From positions 496,001 to 560,000 of the forward strand of contig NZ_CP133319.1 of NCBI RefSeq assembly GCF_038811545.1: a stretch of DNA of 64,000 nucleotides, written 5' to 3'. The notes beneath the pieces are model-generated. The model made no database searches. It was given only the letters and a program-made list of their open reading frames with translations, and was not told where the DNA came from. This DNA is from Rhodoligotrophos sp. CJ14 (GTDB lineage: Bacteria > Pseudomonadota > Alphaproteobacteria > Rhizobiales > Im1). This document shows, one piece after another, positions 21,290 to 30,435 of this stretch. The number at the start of each line of letters is the position of its first letter. Within the stretch, counting starts at the first letter, position 1. The position numbers and the translations under genes are program-made.

Positions 21290-22291
21290 ATGGTCGAACT
21301 GGTCTTCTTCCTGAACAAGGTGGTATTGGCCGGCCTGATCATAGGCTCGGTCTATGCACTCGGCGCGGTGGGCGTCACGCTCATCTTCTCCATTCTGCGC
21401 TTTGCCCATTTCGCCCATGGCGACATGATGACGGTCGGCGCCGGAATAAGCCTGATCTTCTCCGTGATGTTGATGAGCCTCGGGCTCCAAACCTCCGTTC
21501 TGGCGGTCTATCTCGCCGTGCCACTGGCCATGATCGCCACCGCAGCACTGGCCATCGGCATTGATCGCATCTTCTATAAGCCGCTGCGCGATCGAGGCGC
21601 GCGGCCCATCGTGCTGGTGATGGCCTCGATCGGCGTCATGCTGATGATGCAGGGCCTAGTCCGTATGATTGGCGGCACCGCGGCCCGCGATATGTATGTG
21701 ACGGGCCGCAAGGAGATCTACCGCATTCCCTTACCCTTTGCCGATGACAGGCCATTGATCATCACCGAGCCGCAAATGCTGCTCATCGTGCTCACGGTGC
21801 TTGCCGTTGTGGCCCTGCATCTGTTTTTGACCCGCGCTCGCCTGGGCAAGGCCATGCGCGCCATGTCCGATAACCCGATGCTGGCGCGCGTCTCCGGCAT
21901 CAACACGGACAAGGTGGTGCGAGCCACATGGATCATCGGCGGCGGGCTCGCTGCTCTTGCCGGCACGATGCTCGCTTTCGATGTGAGCCTGAAGCCCGAC
22001 CTTTCCTTCAATATCCTGCTGCCGATTTTCGCAGCCGCCATTCTCGGCGGCATCGGCCAGCCCTATGGTGCGATCCTCGGCGGCTTTGTCGTCGGCTATG
22101 CGGAAACGCTCGCAGTCTTCAACTGGGCGATCTTGCTGCGGCCCTTCAAGGAGACCTGGATCGGCACGCTCGATCTGCCCGGCCAGATCGCCTTCGTGCC
22201 CACCGAATATAAGCTCATCGTGCCCTTCGTCATTCTGGTGGTGATCCTGATCTCTCGTCCCACCGGCATCCTCAAGGGACGCGTGCTATGA
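21290..22291 (+). CDS. livH: Branched-chain amino acid-type ABC transporter permease LivH
   Basis: 333-residue inner-membrane permease starting at ATG 21290 (MVELVFFLNKVVLAGLIIGS). It has eight or so membrane segments; GAVGVTLIFSILRFAHFAHGDMM is the conserved N-terminal LivH signature, and the AAAILGGIGQPYGAILGGFVVG loop is the ATPase-coupling (EAA-like) region. It overlaps livM by four bases. A longer open frame begins inside livF but has no support. Confidence 0.92.
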   Translation: MVELVFFLNKVVLAGLIIGSVYALGAVGVTLIFSILRFAHFAHGDMMTVGAGISLIFSVMLMSLGLQTSVLAVYLAVPLAMIATAALAIGIDRIFYKPLRDRGARPIVLVMASIGVMLMMQGLVRMIGGTAARDMYVTGRKEIYRIPLPFADDRPLIITEPQMLLIVLTVLAVVALHLFLTRARLGKAMRAMSDNPMLARVSGINTDKVVRATWIIGGGLAALAGTMLAFDVSLKPDLSFNILLPIFAAAILGGIGQPYGAILGGFVVGYAETLAVFNWAILLRPFKETWIGTLDLPGQIAFVPTEYKLIVPFVILVVILISRPTGILKGRVL

Positions 22292-23562
22292 ACGCGATAT
22301 CGCCCGCCAGCCGGGATCTCGGACTGCTCGCCCTGCTCCTTGTCATTCTCGGCGGTGTATGGCTCGCGCTGGGCCTGCCCTTCACCTTGCGCATGCTGGT
22401 CGAGGCCAGCTGCTATGCCCTGCTCGCGCTTGGCCTGACCATTCAATGGGGCTACGCGGGCCTGTTCAATGCCGGCATTATGGGCTTCGTGGCCCTTGGC
22501 GGCTTCATGACCGTGTTCCTCTCCTTCCCGCGCAACGAGGCCTTCTGGCAGAGCAGCATGCCGCTCGAGCTTGCCCATGTGCTGCTTTTGGCTGCGGCCG
22601 GCGCCATTGTGGTCTTTGCCGCAAGCAGGCTCACCCGGATCGGCGCGCCGAAAGGCTTACGCACGGCCGTCACCCTCATCGTTCTGGCCATTGCCTATCT
22701 CGTGGTGATGAGCGCGCTCGATCCGGTTGCGAGCAAGATCGAGGGAGGGCCCGGCTGGATCGGCGGCATGGGACTGCCCGTGGGCTTCGGCTGGGTCGGC
22801 GGCGGCATCCTCGCGGGGCTCGTCGGCTATGCCATCGGCCGCATCTGCCTTGGCCTGCGCAGCGATTATCTCGCCATTGCCACGCTCGGCATTGCCGAGA
22901 TCATCAAGGCGCTGCTCAAGAATGCGGACTGGCTCACCCGCGGTACCCTGACCGTATCGCCCCTGCCCTGGCCGGTGCCCCATGCGGGAGATCTGGGCTT
23001 CATCGGCGCCCGCGCCGCCTATCTCGCCGTCACTGCGATCATCATCGTGCTAGTCTATCTGCTGCTGGAGCGCGCCTATCACGCGCCTTGGGGCCGCATG
23101 ATCCGGGCGATCCGCGACAATGAGATCGCCGCGGCCGCCATGGGTAAGAACGTGAATGCCCGCCGCCTGCAGATCTTCACCCTCGGCTGTGTCATCATGG
23201 GCGTGGGCGGTGCCGCGCTCGCAAGCTTTGTCGGGATTTTCGACCCTGGCGGCTTCGTGCCCCTCAACCACACCTTTCTTATCTGGGTGATGGTCATTCT
23301 CGGCGGCGCCGGCAACAATCGCGGGGCGATCTTCGGTGCGCTGCTGGTCTATGTGATCTGGGTCATGTCGGAACCGGCCGCGCTGTTTCTGTTCGGGCTT
23401 GCGCGCGATCTCGGCCGCGACTGGTTCGGCTGGGTCGCACCATCCGATCTCGATTCTCGCGCCCTCCAGATGCGCGTCTTCGTGATCGGCCTCACCATCA
23501 CGCTGGTGTTGCGACTGGCCCCGAGAGGCCTCATGCCCGAGCCCGTCCGCCGCATGGAATAG
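22288..23562 (+). CDS. livM: Branched-chain amino acid-type ABC transporter permease LivM
   Basis: 424-residue second permease of the HAAT system, longer than many LivM proteins (about 320-360) owing to additional hydrophobic segments in the first half (about 90-180). Conserved features are ALGLTIQWGYAGLFNAGIMGFVALG near the N-terminus, RSDYLAIATLGIAEI, and the coupling helix RAIRDNEIAAAAMGKNVNARRLQIF. The ATGA overlap with livH supports one operon, livGFHM. A 9-bp hairpin follows its stop, and the substrate-binding gene is convergent beyond it. Confidence 0.92.
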   Translation: MNAISPASRDLGLLALLLVILGGVWLALGLPFTLRMLVEASCYALLALGLTIQWGYAGLFNAGIMGFVALGGFMTVFLSFPRNEAFWQSSMPLELAHVLLLAAAGAIVVFAASRLTRIGAPKGLRTAVTLIVLAIAYLVVMSALDPVASKIEGGPGWIGGMGLPVGFGWVGGGILAGLVGYAIGRICLGLRSDYLAIATLGIAEIIKALLKNADWLTRGTLTVSPLPWPVPHAGDLGFIGARAAYLAVTAIIIVLVYLLLERAYHAPWGRMIRAIRDNEIAAAAMGKNVNARRLQIFTLGCVIMGVGGAALASFVGIFDPGGFVPLNHTFLIWVMVILGGAGNNRGAIFGALLVYVIWVMSEPAALFLFGLARDLGRDWFGWVAPSDLDSRALQMRVFVIGLTITLVLRLAPRGLMPEPVRRME

Positions 23563-23601
23563 CGGGAGACCATTCGCGTGCGGAGCAAGGGAGGGAGCAA
23601 C

Positions 23602-23636
23602 TGCGCCCGGGCCAAGCACGAGGCTCGCCGGGCGCA
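23602..23636. terminator. Hairpin between convergent livM and livK
   Basis: Stem TGCGCCCGG (23602-23610) with CCGGGCGCA (23628-23636), containing a smaller GCC/GGC pairing. It lies between two converging 3' ends and could serve both; there is no T-run on either side, so factor-independent termination is uncertain. Confidence 0.5.
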
Positions 23637-23645
23637 TGACGGTCG

Positions 23646-24854
23646 TTAATCGATCTGTCCGACTTCGGCGAAATGGCCGTCCTTCACCACCACCTCGACG
23701 ATGACGCCGGGCACGTCACCCTTCTCATCGAAGGTCATGGAGCCGCCGGCACCGGCATAGTAGATATCTTTGCCCTGAGCGATGAGGGACTTCGCCTTTT
23801 CCCATTCGCCCGGCAGAATCTGCTCGCCCTTGCCGCTGGCAACTTCGCGCAGCGCCTTATTGAGGTCGGCTCGCTCGGCCTTGCCGCTCTTCTCGATCGC
23901 CAGCGCGATGAGGAAGGCAGCATCATAGGCTTGCGGCGAATAGACGGCGGTTCCATCGAACCCCGCCTCCTTGGCCAGCTTGGCGAAGATTTCCGCACCG
24001 GGAATTTCCGGCCGCCCGGCCTTGGTGCCAATCATGCCCTGCAGACGATCAGCGCCGATCGCCGTCACCAGATCATCGGCGATCATGCCGTCACCGCCAA
24101 CGAATTTCTGGAAATCACCACCTTCAATGGCCTGACGGATGATGGTCTGACCCGATCCCGAAGCATAGGCCAGCACCACCAGCGTGTCGGCGCCGGAAGA
24201 GGCCAGCTGACCGATCTCGGCCCGATAATCAGCCTTGCCCTCCTCGTGGGCTTCCTTGGCCGCAACCGTGCCGCCGGCCTCGGTAAAGGCCTTCTCCAAG
24301 GCATCCGCAAAGCCCTTGCCATAGTCGTTATTGACATAAGTGATGGCGATATTGTCGTAGCCTTTTTCCTTCAGCAGCTTGGCCATGGCCTCGCCTTGGA
24401 AGCTGTCGGACGGAGTGGTGCGGAAAACGAGATCCTTGTCATCGAGCGATGAGACCGCGGGCGAGGTTGAGGCCGGTGAGATCATCATGACCCCCGCCGG
24501 AATGGCCGCGCTATTGGCAATCGCGATCGTCTCGCCCGAGCAGAGACCGCCAACGATCGCCACCACCTTTTCGGCATTCACCATGCGGTCACCGGCAGCC
24601 GCCGCGGCCGTTGCATCCACGCAAGTTGAATCACCGCTGGCCAGTTCGATCTTCTCGCCTTTCAGCAACCCGCCTTGCTCGTTCACATGCTTGACCGCGA
24701 GCTTTGCCCCCTCGAAAATGGGCGGCGTCAGTGCTTCGATGGGTCCGGTGAAGCCACCCAGGAAGCCGACCTTGACATCTGCCCAGGCGGCGGGGGCAGT
24801 CAGCATCGTCACGCAAGCCGCCGCAAGCAGTGACCGTCGGAAAACGCGCCTCAT
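23646..24854 (-). CDS. ABC transporter substrate-binding protein, LivK type
   Basis: 402-residue periplasmic binding protein of the Peripla_BP_6 family. The start is ATG at 24854 with GGAGGAGGG nine bases upstream; a signal peptide (MRRVFRRSLLAAACVTMLTA) is cleaved near AAWA-DVK. The mature protein begins VKVGFLGGFTGPIEAL. A cysteine pair (STCVDAT and GLCSGET) resembles the disulfide of the leucine-binding protein lobe. It is convergent with livGFHM rather than in the operon, so it may be expressed at a different level. Ligand unknown. Confidence 0.92.
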   Translation of the reverse strand: MRRVFRRSLLAAACVTMLTAPAAWADVKVGFLGGFTGPIEALTPPIFEGAKLAVKHVNEQGGLLKGEKIELASGDSTCVDATAAAAAGDRMVNAEKVVAIVGGLCSGETIAIANSAAIPAGVMMISPASTSPAVSSLDDKDLVFRTTPSDSFQGEAMAKLLKEKGYDNIAITYVNNDYGKGFADALEKAFTEAGGTVAAKEAHEEGKADYRAEIGQLASSGADTLVVLAYASGSGQTIIRQAIEGGDFQKFVGGDGMIADDLVTAIGADRLQGMIGTKAGRPEIPGAEIFAKLAKEAGFDGTAVYSPQAYDAAFLIALAIEKSGKAERADLNKALREVASGKGEQILPGEWEKAKSLIAQGKDIYYAGAGGSMTFDEKGDVPGVIVEVVVKDGHFAEVGQID

Positions 24855-25001
24855 TCTGGTACCCTCCTCCATTCTGATACCCTTGGCCATCCCTGGCCCG
24901 AGATCCTCGCCGATACTGAGCACTGGAGCATTCTGTTGTAAAGGCTGACCCCATCGACAGTCTGCTGTATTGGTGAAGATGCGGCCGCGCCGATTGCGCG
25001 C

Positions 25002-25106
25002 GAGATCATTTTCGAGCGAAGCGGATAGCCCGTTTCGTGAAGAAAATGCGGCCGGACAGAGGTTTGGAGCGGTCCCGCTTGGTTGAGAAAGCGAGAACGC
25101 GCCTAG
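25002..25106. repeat. RIME-like repeat, copy 3
   Basis: Diverged copy with TCATTTTCGAGCGAAGCGGAT at the left, TTTCGTGAAGAAAATGCGGCC in the middle and GAGAACGCGCCTAG at the right. It lies between the divergent livK and Lrp-domain genes, unlike the other copies, which sit at gene 3' ends. Confidence 0.7.
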
Positions 25107-25130
25107 CGTATGCCCCATAGAGGATGGTTC

Positions 25131-25367
25131 ATGAAGCCGTTTTTCGTCCAGATCAAATGCGCCCTCGGCAAGGCCTACACAGTGGCCACCGCCATCGCGG
25201 ATGCGGAGATTGCCTCGGAGATCTATTCAACCGCCGGCGGCTATGATCTTCTGGTCAAGTTCTACCTTTCCGAAGGAGAGGATATCGGGCACTTCATCAA
25301 TGAGAAACTGCACACTATTCCCGATATCGTCGACACCTACACGATCATCACCTTCCGCGCCTTCTGA
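25131..25367 (+). CDS. Stand-alone Lrp/AsnC ligand-binding (RAM) domain protein
   Basis: 78 residues comprising only the alpha/beta effector-binding domain of Lrp/AsnC regulators, with no helix-turn-helix. The start is ATG at 25131 (MKPFFVQIKCALG) with GAGG upstream. The fold is readable from FVQIKCALGKAYTVATAI, a central YDLLVKFYL strand and the last strand TYTIITFRAF. Such stand-alone RAM proteins oligomerise and bind amino acids; they may modulate full-length Lrp proteins. Position next to an amino-acid-type transporter fits an amino-acid sensor, but this is inference. Confidence 0.85.
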   Translation: MKPFFVQIKCALGKAYTVATAIADAEIASEIYSTAGGYDLLVKFYLSEGEDIGHFINEKLHTIPDIVDTYTIITFRAF

Positions 25368-25386
25368 GCCCGCTCATGCGGGTCTG

Positions 25387-26196
25387 TCACTCAGCGCCCC
25401 ATACTGCGTGAAAGTGGTGAACCGGCCCATGACCATGGCCGACCTTGAGCCGATCCGCTGCGGCAATGGCGCCGGCAAGATAAGCTTTGGCGTCCGTGAT
25501 CGCTTCGTGAAGCGATGCCCCCCGGGCAAGCAGCGCGGCAATGGCGGATGACAGCGTGCAGCCGGTTCCATGGGTGTTCTCGGTCGCAAGACGCTTTGCT
25601 CGGAATGTCTGGCTGGCCTCTTGTGTCAGCAGGAGATCGGGGCTTTCAGGTCCACCCAAATGCCCCCCCTTCAACAGCACGGCCCGCGCCCCGCGATCGC
25701 GCACCGCTTGGGCGATGGCCGGCATATCGGCTTCGCTGATCTCACCGCGCCAATCCCCCAGCACCGCCGCCTCGGGAAGATTGGGCGTGACGAGATCGGC
25801 CAAGGGAAGAAGCTCATGGCAGAGCGCATCGATGGCCTCGCGCTGCAGCAGCCTGTCGCCGCTTTTGGCCACCATCACCGGATCGAGCACCACATGCCGC
25901 GGCCGGTGGCGGCGCAACCCGTCGGCCACGGCCGCGATTGTATCGGCGCGGCTCAGCATGCCGATCTTCACGGCTGCGATATCGAGATCCTCGAACACCG
26001 CATCGATCTGCGCCGTCACCATATCCACCGGCACATCGGAAACGCCCGTCACCGCCTTCGTGTTCTGCGCGGTGATCGCGGTGATCACCGAGGCGCCATA
26101 GACCCCGAGCGCGGAGAAGGTCTTGAGGTCCGCCTGAATTCCGGCGCCACCGCCCGAATCCGACCCGGCAATGGTGAGAGCGATCGCGATGGCCAT
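25387..26196 (-). CDS. thiD: Hydroxymethylpyrimidine/phosphomethylpyrimidine kinase
   Basis: 269-residue ribokinase-fold enzyme of thiamine synthesis that phosphorylates HMP and then HMP-P. The signature IALTIAGSDSGGGAGIQADLKTF is at the N-terminus and the anion-hole/catalytic ENTHGTGCTLSSAIAA near the C-terminus. I take ATG 26196 (MAIAIALTIAGSD) as start; an ATG five codons earlier (26211) is equally open and neither has a strong ribosome-binding site. It is isolated from other thi genes and I see no THI-box (TPP riboswitch) upstream. Its 3' end converges with the Lrp-domain gene. Confidence 0.92.
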   Translation of the reverse strand: MAIAIALTIAGSDSGGGAGIQADLKTFSALGVYGASVITAITAQNTKAVTGVSDVPVDMVTAQIDAVFEDLDIAAVKIGMLSRADTIAAVADGLRRHRPRHVVLDPVMVAKSGDRLLQREAIDALCHELLPLADLVTPNLPEAAVLGDWRGEISEADMPAIAQAVRDRGARAVLLKGGHLGGPESPDLLLTQEASQTFRAKRLATENTHGTGCTLSSAIAALLARGASLHEAITDAKAYLAGAIAAADRLKVGHGHGPVHHFHAVWGAE

Positions 26197-26356
26197 TCTG
26201 CTATAATCCATTATTGCTCATCACAGATGAGCATTCCGTTCCTGCCTGCAAGGCTTAGGCGGTCTCGCGGCAGACCGCAATAAGCGCCGGCCGCATTGAG
26301 CATTGTGCCGGCATTTGCTAAGCAGCCCCCACATTCCATGTTGCGAGCTTGAGCCG

Positions 26357-27661
26357 ATGATCCCCCGTTACACCCGCCCCGAAATGGCTTCGATCTGGTC
26401 GCCCGAGACCAAATTCCGCATTTGGTTCGAGATCGAGGCACATGCGCTCAATGCCATGGCGGAGCTGGGCCTGGTGCCCAGGGAGGCGGCTGAAACGGTC
26501 TGGGAGAAAGGCAGCAGCGCTACTTTCGACGTCGCGCGGATCGATGAGATCGAGCGCGAGGTCAAGCACGATGTCATCGCCTTCCTGACCCACCTCGCCG
26601 AGATCGTTGGGCCTGAGGCTCGTTTCGTGCACCAGGGCATGACCTCCTCCGACGTGCTGGATACCTGCCTAAACGTTCAGCTGGTGAGGGCAACCGACCT
26701 CTTGCTCTCCGATATGGACGCGCTGCTCGCGGCCCTGAAGCGGCGCGCCATCGAGCATAAGCATACGCCGGTGATCGGCCGCAGCCACGGCATTCATGCC
26801 GAGCCCACCACCTTTGGCGTAAAGCTCGCCACCTTCTATGCCGAATTCTCCCGCGCCCGCGAGCGCCTGCTCCATGCCCGGGAGGAGGTTGCCACTTGCG
26901 CCATCTCCGGCGCGGTCGGCACATTCGCCAATATCGACCCGCGGGTAGAGGAACATGTCGCCGCCGCCATGGGCCTCAAGCCGGAGCCGGTCTCAACCCA
27001 GGTGATCCCGCGCGACCGGCATGCGATGTATTTTGCGATCCTTGGGGTGATCGCGAGCTCGATCGAGCGGCTGGCAACCGAAATCCGCCACATGCAGCGC
27101 ACGGAAGTGCTCGAGGCCGAGGAATATTTCTCGCCTGGCCAGAAGGGCTCCTCCGCCATGCCCCATAAGCGCAACCCGGTCCTGACCGAAAACCTCACCG
27201 GCCTTGCGCGTCTGGTCCGCTCCGCCGTCGTGCCGGCCATGGAGAATGTGGCGCTGTGGCACGAGCGCGATATTTCCCATTCCTCGGTTGAACGCGGCAT
27301 CGCCCCGGACGCCACCGTCCATCTCGATTTCGCGCTCGTCCGGCTCACCAGCGTCATCGACCGGCTGGTGGTCTATCCCGAAAACATGCAGCGCAATCTC
27401 GACCACTTGGGCGGCCTCGTCCATTCCCAGCGGGTGCTCCTGGCGCTAGTTGCCGCTGGTGCCCAGCGCGAGGATGCCTATCGCCTGGTCCAGCGCAATG
27501 CCATGCCCGTCTGGCGGGGTGAGGGAAACTTCCTCGATCTCCTCGAGAAGGATCCGGAAGTCTCTGCCTTGCTTGATGATTCACAGCTCGAGGAATTGTT
27601 TGACCTCGGCTATCACCTCAAGCATGTCGACACGATTTTCGCGCGGGTCTTCGGCCAATAG
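26357..27661 (+). CDS. purB: Adenylosuccinate lyase
   Basis: 434-residue fumarase/aspartase-superfamily enzyme catalysing the SAICAR-to-AICAR and adenylosuccinate-to-AMP steps. The start is ATG 26357 (MIPRYTRPEMASIWS), matching the normal PurB N-terminus. MTSSDVLDTCLNVQL and RSHGIHAEPTTFG hold active-site Ser/His residues, and GSSAMPHKRNPVLTENL is the superfamily signature with the flexible catalytic loop. It is read toward the convergent NAPRTase-like gene and lies about 2.8 kb upstream of purC, in the same direction. Confidence 0.95.
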   Translation: MIPRYTRPEMASIWSPETKFRIWFEIEAHALNAMAELGLVPREAAETVWEKGSSATFDVARIDEIEREVKHDVIAFLTHLAEIVGPEARFVHQGMTSSDVLDTCLNVQLVRATDLLLSDMDALLAALKRRAIEHKHTPVIGRSHGIHAEPTTFGVKLATFYAEFSRARERLLHAREEVATCAISGAVGTFANIDPRVEEHVAAAMGLKPEPVSTQVIPRDRHAMYFAILGVIASSIERLATEIRHMQRTEVLEAEEYFSPGQKGSSAMPHKRNPVLTENLTGLARLVRSAVVPAMENVALWHERDISHSSVERGIAPDATVHLDFALVRLTSVIDRLVVYPENMQRNLDHLGGLVHSQRVLLALVAAGAQREDAYRLVQRNAMPVWRGEGNFLDLLEKDPEVSALLDDSQLEELFDLGYHLKHVDTIFARVFGQ

Positions 27662-27711
27662 CACGAACGCGTATCTGCTGGCCTGGCAAACGGGGCTTTA
27701 AGGCCCCCACC

Positions 27712-28950
27712 TCAGTCCAGCAGATTCTCCCGGCCCACCTTCACCCGCTTTACGCCTCCATAGGCGATGATATCGGCAGTGGCATAGGTCTCTTGCAACC
27801 GCTCCGGCAGGAAGCTGCCGGTGCCCACCACATCGACGGGGGCGCGCGCACCGCCCATCACCAGGCATTTCTGGGTGTCAAACCCGCTCGATGCGACAAT
27901 GCCCGCTTGGCGATAGCCGGCCTCATCCAGCGCGCGGCGCACATGGATGATGCTGGCAACCGACACTCCCTTGCCGAACAGGATGCGGCGCACCTGATCG
28001 ATCAGGATGTTGGCGGCATCGAGCTGGAACGCGCGGACGCCCAAGACTTTCTCGACAATATTATATTCGCCCTCGACCCCGAGCCACTGGCCCACCGTCT
28101 CGACCGACCTCTCGTAATCGAGCCCCTGGGCGAAGCGGCCGCCATGGGTGTCGAGCCTCACGCTGAAGCTGCGCCCCTGCTGATCAAGCCCCGCTTCGTC
28201 ATAGAACCAGCGGGCGCACCGCACGGAATCATCGACCTCGCGCCCTTGATAGTCGACGAGAGCCGTGATCACCCGCGTCTCCGTGTTGACCTCGGCAAAC
28301 AGCTTCAGGGCCTCGAGCACGTCGCCGCCGCTATAGCCGATCAGGGCATGCGGCATGGTGCCCGAGCCGAACTGCACGCCATAGAAGGGCGCGGTGAGAT
28401 CCTGCGAGGATCCAATGAAGCCCTTGGCTTTCGGATCTTCCGCACGTGCCGCCTCGCTGCCCACGGAAGCGCCATAGGCCGCGAGCAGATTCATTTCCGG
28501 CCCTGTTGCATGTCGCGCATGCATGTCGAGAAAGCTCGCATAGGGCAGCGCCCGGCACATGTCGTACGCATTATTGGCGCAGACGCAGGGAAAGCCGATC
28601 TTCTGCAGGAGCAATGTCTCGATTTCTGCGAGCTTCGAGAACGGCCCGGTGATCTCGATCAGCTTCTTATGTGCGGGAACGATTTCGCCCTCGGCAAAGA
28701 AACGCTTTATGGATGCCTCCGGGCAGTGCCACTGCAAGAGCCGCAGTGCCGGCTCGATCGCCGCGACGATACGGCGGCGCAGAAAGATCGCATAGGTCAC
28801 CTCCGTGTCCCCGTGCGCTTCCGCGATCCTGCGGGTGTGGCTGAAATATTTATCGGTTTGATGCGCCAGAGGGCCGGCGGCAGCGGACAGCTCGACAATC
28901 CTGGCGAGCATGCTCTCTTTCAGGACGCTACGCGCGGTACTCTGGTCCAT
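27712..28950 (-). CDS. Nicotinate phosphoribosyltransferase family protein
   Basis: 412-residue member of the NAPRTase family, which makes nicotinate mononucleotide from nicotinate and PRPP in NAD salvage. The start is ATG 28950 (MDQSTARSVLKES) with AAGGA upstream; a longer reading to 29103 overlaps the preceding gene. The N-terminal FSHTRRIAEAHGDTEVTYAIF and FIGSSQDLTAPFYGVQFGSGTMPHAL segments, and the Gly-rich GTGSFLPE near the C-terminus, fit the TIM-barrel core. It resembles the shorter archaeal/actinobacterial-type NAPRTases more than enterobacterial PncB, so the exact base substrate should be left open. Confidence 0.82.
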   Translation of the reverse strand: MDQSTARSVLKESMLARIVELSAAAGPLAHQTDKYFSHTRRIAEAHGDTEVTYAIFLRRRIVAAIEPALRLLQWHCPEASIKRFFAEGEIVPAHKKLIEITGPFSKLAEIETLLLQKIGFPCVCANNAYDMCRALPYASFLDMHARHATGPEMNLLAAYGASVGSEAARAEDPKAKGFIGSSQDLTAPFYGVQFGSGTMPHALIGYSGGDVLEALKLFAEVNTETRVITALVDYQGREVDDSVRCARWFYDEAGLDQQGRSFSVRLDTHGGRFAQGLDYERSVETVGQWLGVEGEYNIVEKVLGVRAFQLDAANILIDQVRRILFGKGVSVASIIHVRRALDEAGYRQAGIVASSGFDTQKCLVMGGARAPVDVVGTGSFLPERLQETYATADIIAYGGVKRVKVGRENLLD

Positions 28951-28958
28951 AGAGCCAC

Positions 28959-29726
28959 TCAGTCCTTCTGCCGAAGCGCGCTCAATGCGGCAGTGCTGCC
29001 GGCGGCCATGAACGCGAGATCGCTGCCCACCGTGATGAAGCGGTAACCCAAAGCGAGCCGCAACGCAGCCTGCTGCGCGTTTGGCGTGAAGATGCCGGGG
29101 CACAGATCATGGGCCCTGGCCACCGACGATATGGTGCGTAATGCATCCATGACCTCGACCTTGCCGTCCGGCTCCTGCGCGCGGCCCTTGGTCATGGATA
29201 TGGTGAGATCACTTGGCCCCACAAAGAGGCCGGTAAGGCCCGGCGTGGCGGCAATGCTCTCCAGATTGGCGAGAGCCTCGCCTGTTTCGATCATGGCAAA
29301 GAGGGCTGTCCGCTGATTCGCCCGGGCCAGATAATCGAGCCGGTTAAGGCCGCCCGTGGCCATGGCGCGATAGGCACCCCAGCTGCGCTTGCCCTCCGGG
29401 GGATAGCGCATGGCCTCGACGAAGGCGGCCGCATCCGCCGCCGTATTGATCATGGGGGCGATGAGGCCGGCCACGCCCAGATCGAGCATGCGCGCGCCTA
29501 TGCTGAGGCCATCCAGCGGCAGCCGGGTCAGAGCGGGCTTTCCCATGCCGCTGATCGCCATGATCATCGCCCGCGCCTCGCCATAGCCCATCATCCCATG
29601 CTGCAGGTCGATGGTGCAGGCATCCCACCCTTCGCGAGCGAGCGCCTCCGCCACGATCGGATCGGGCACGGTCGACCAGGATGACAGGACCAGATCAGAG
29701 CCACGCAGACGGTCGACGAAGGTCAT
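28959..29726 (-). CDS. HpcH/HpaI aldolase/citrate lyase family protein
   Basis: 255-residue class II (metal-dependent) pyruvate aldolase of the HpcH/HpaI family, acting reversibly on 4-hydroxy-2-oxo acids. The IDLQHGMMGYGEARAM segment carries the catalytic His, and metal ligands are likely the Glu of MIETGEAL and Asp of GPSDLTIS, with Arg in LTRLPLDG binding pyruvate. Length is normal. The NAPRTase-like gene starts nine bases after its stop, so the two are probably co-transcribed, an unexpected pairing. Natural substrate unknown. Confidence 0.88.
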   Translation of the reverse strand: MTFVDRLRGSDLVLSSWSTVPDPIVAEALAREGWDACTIDLQHGMMGYGEARAMIMAISGMGKPALTRLPLDGLSIGARMLDLGVAGLIAPMINTAADAAAFVEAMRYPPEGKRSWGAYRAMATGGLNRLDYLARANQRTALFAMIETGEALANLESIAATPGLTGLFVGPSDLTISMTKGRAQEPDGKVEVMDALRTISSVARAHDLCPGIFTPNAQQAALRLALGYRFITVGSDLAFMAAGSTAALSALRQKD

Positions 29727-29788
29727 GCCATTTCTCCGGGAACTCGCTCCTGGTGCCGCAGTGAGATGTCAAAGGAACGCGGGCGGTC

Positions 29789-30115
29789 TCACTTCACCTG
29801 CGACCGGACCTGCTCAGTAGCCTTCTGCAGCAGCTCGTCCATTGTGCGGCGGATCTGGTGATCAGACTGTTGCACGTTCTTCGCGTCGAAATCGCGGCGG
29901 ATTTTGCGAAAAACATCGTCATCGCCCGCCTCTTCGAAATCGGCGGCGACGATGGAATTGGCATAGTCCTCCGCTGCATCGCCGCTGAGGCCGAGCTTCT
30001 CGGCGGCCCAAAGTCCGAGCATCTTGTTGCGCCGGGCATTCGCCTTGAACTGCAGCTCCTCGTCGAGCACGTATTTCCGCTCAAAACCCTCTTCGCGCTT
30101 GTCGAATGTCGTCAT
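29789..30115 (-). CDS. DUF1476 protein; ATPase inhibitor subunit zeta
   Basis: 108-residue helical protein of the DUF1476 family, identified in Paracoccus as the zeta subunit that inhibits F1FO-ATP synthase in alphaproteobacteria. The start is ATG 30115 (MTTFDKREEGFERKYVLDEE), whose first 18 or so residues are the inhibitory segment. The four-helix body follows (KMLGLWAAEKLGLSGDAAEDYANSIV and beyond). The gene is divergent from purC, an arrangement common in Rhizobiales. The ORF could extend to 30214 but the family N-terminus fixes the start. Confidence 0.9.
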   Translation of the reverse strand: MTTFDKREEGFERKYVLDEELQFKANARRNKMLGLWAAEKLGLSGDAAEDYANSIVAADFEEAGDDDVFRKIRRDFDAKNVQQSDHQIRRTMDELLQKATEQVRSQVK

Positions 30116-30435
30116 AGTGCTCCACTCATAAAGCCATCGCGCTGATCCAGCCTTGAGGCTTAAGCCATAGCTTTGCGCGAGAGCCAAATCAACTGGCCTC
30201 AGCCGATTAGCCATAATGATCCCTACCCTTGCGTTCCCGTCGGGATGCGCCTAATTGCAACCGCTGTTGAAATCGGACGGGTTCATGCCCAGTTTCGTTG
30301 TGCTTGCAGCCGTTGTGGAGTAGCGTCTCGCGAGCAGAGGAAGCTTCGCTCGGATCCATCCTGGCTCACCGTTTCGGGAGATCCGCTGAAGGACAAGCGG
30401 TCCGACGTCCAAGAGCCCAATCGAGGATTTTAGTC
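30116..30435. other. Divergent control region between DUF1476 and purC
   Basis: 320 bp carrying promoters for both directions. I see no PurR-like operator, riboswitch or strong consensus promoter box, and no gene. GAGG at 30424-30427 is the purC ribosome-binding site. Confidence 0.4.

Noticed and set aside
26197-26356. TPP riboswitch upstream of thiD
   Set aside because: The upstream region lacks the THI-box core (CTGAGA and the partner segment), and there is little room before purB.
27680-27706. Bidirectional terminator between purB and the NAPRTase-like gene (GGGGC...GCCCC)
   Set aside because: The pairing has almost no loop and no T-run on either side. Too weak to list.
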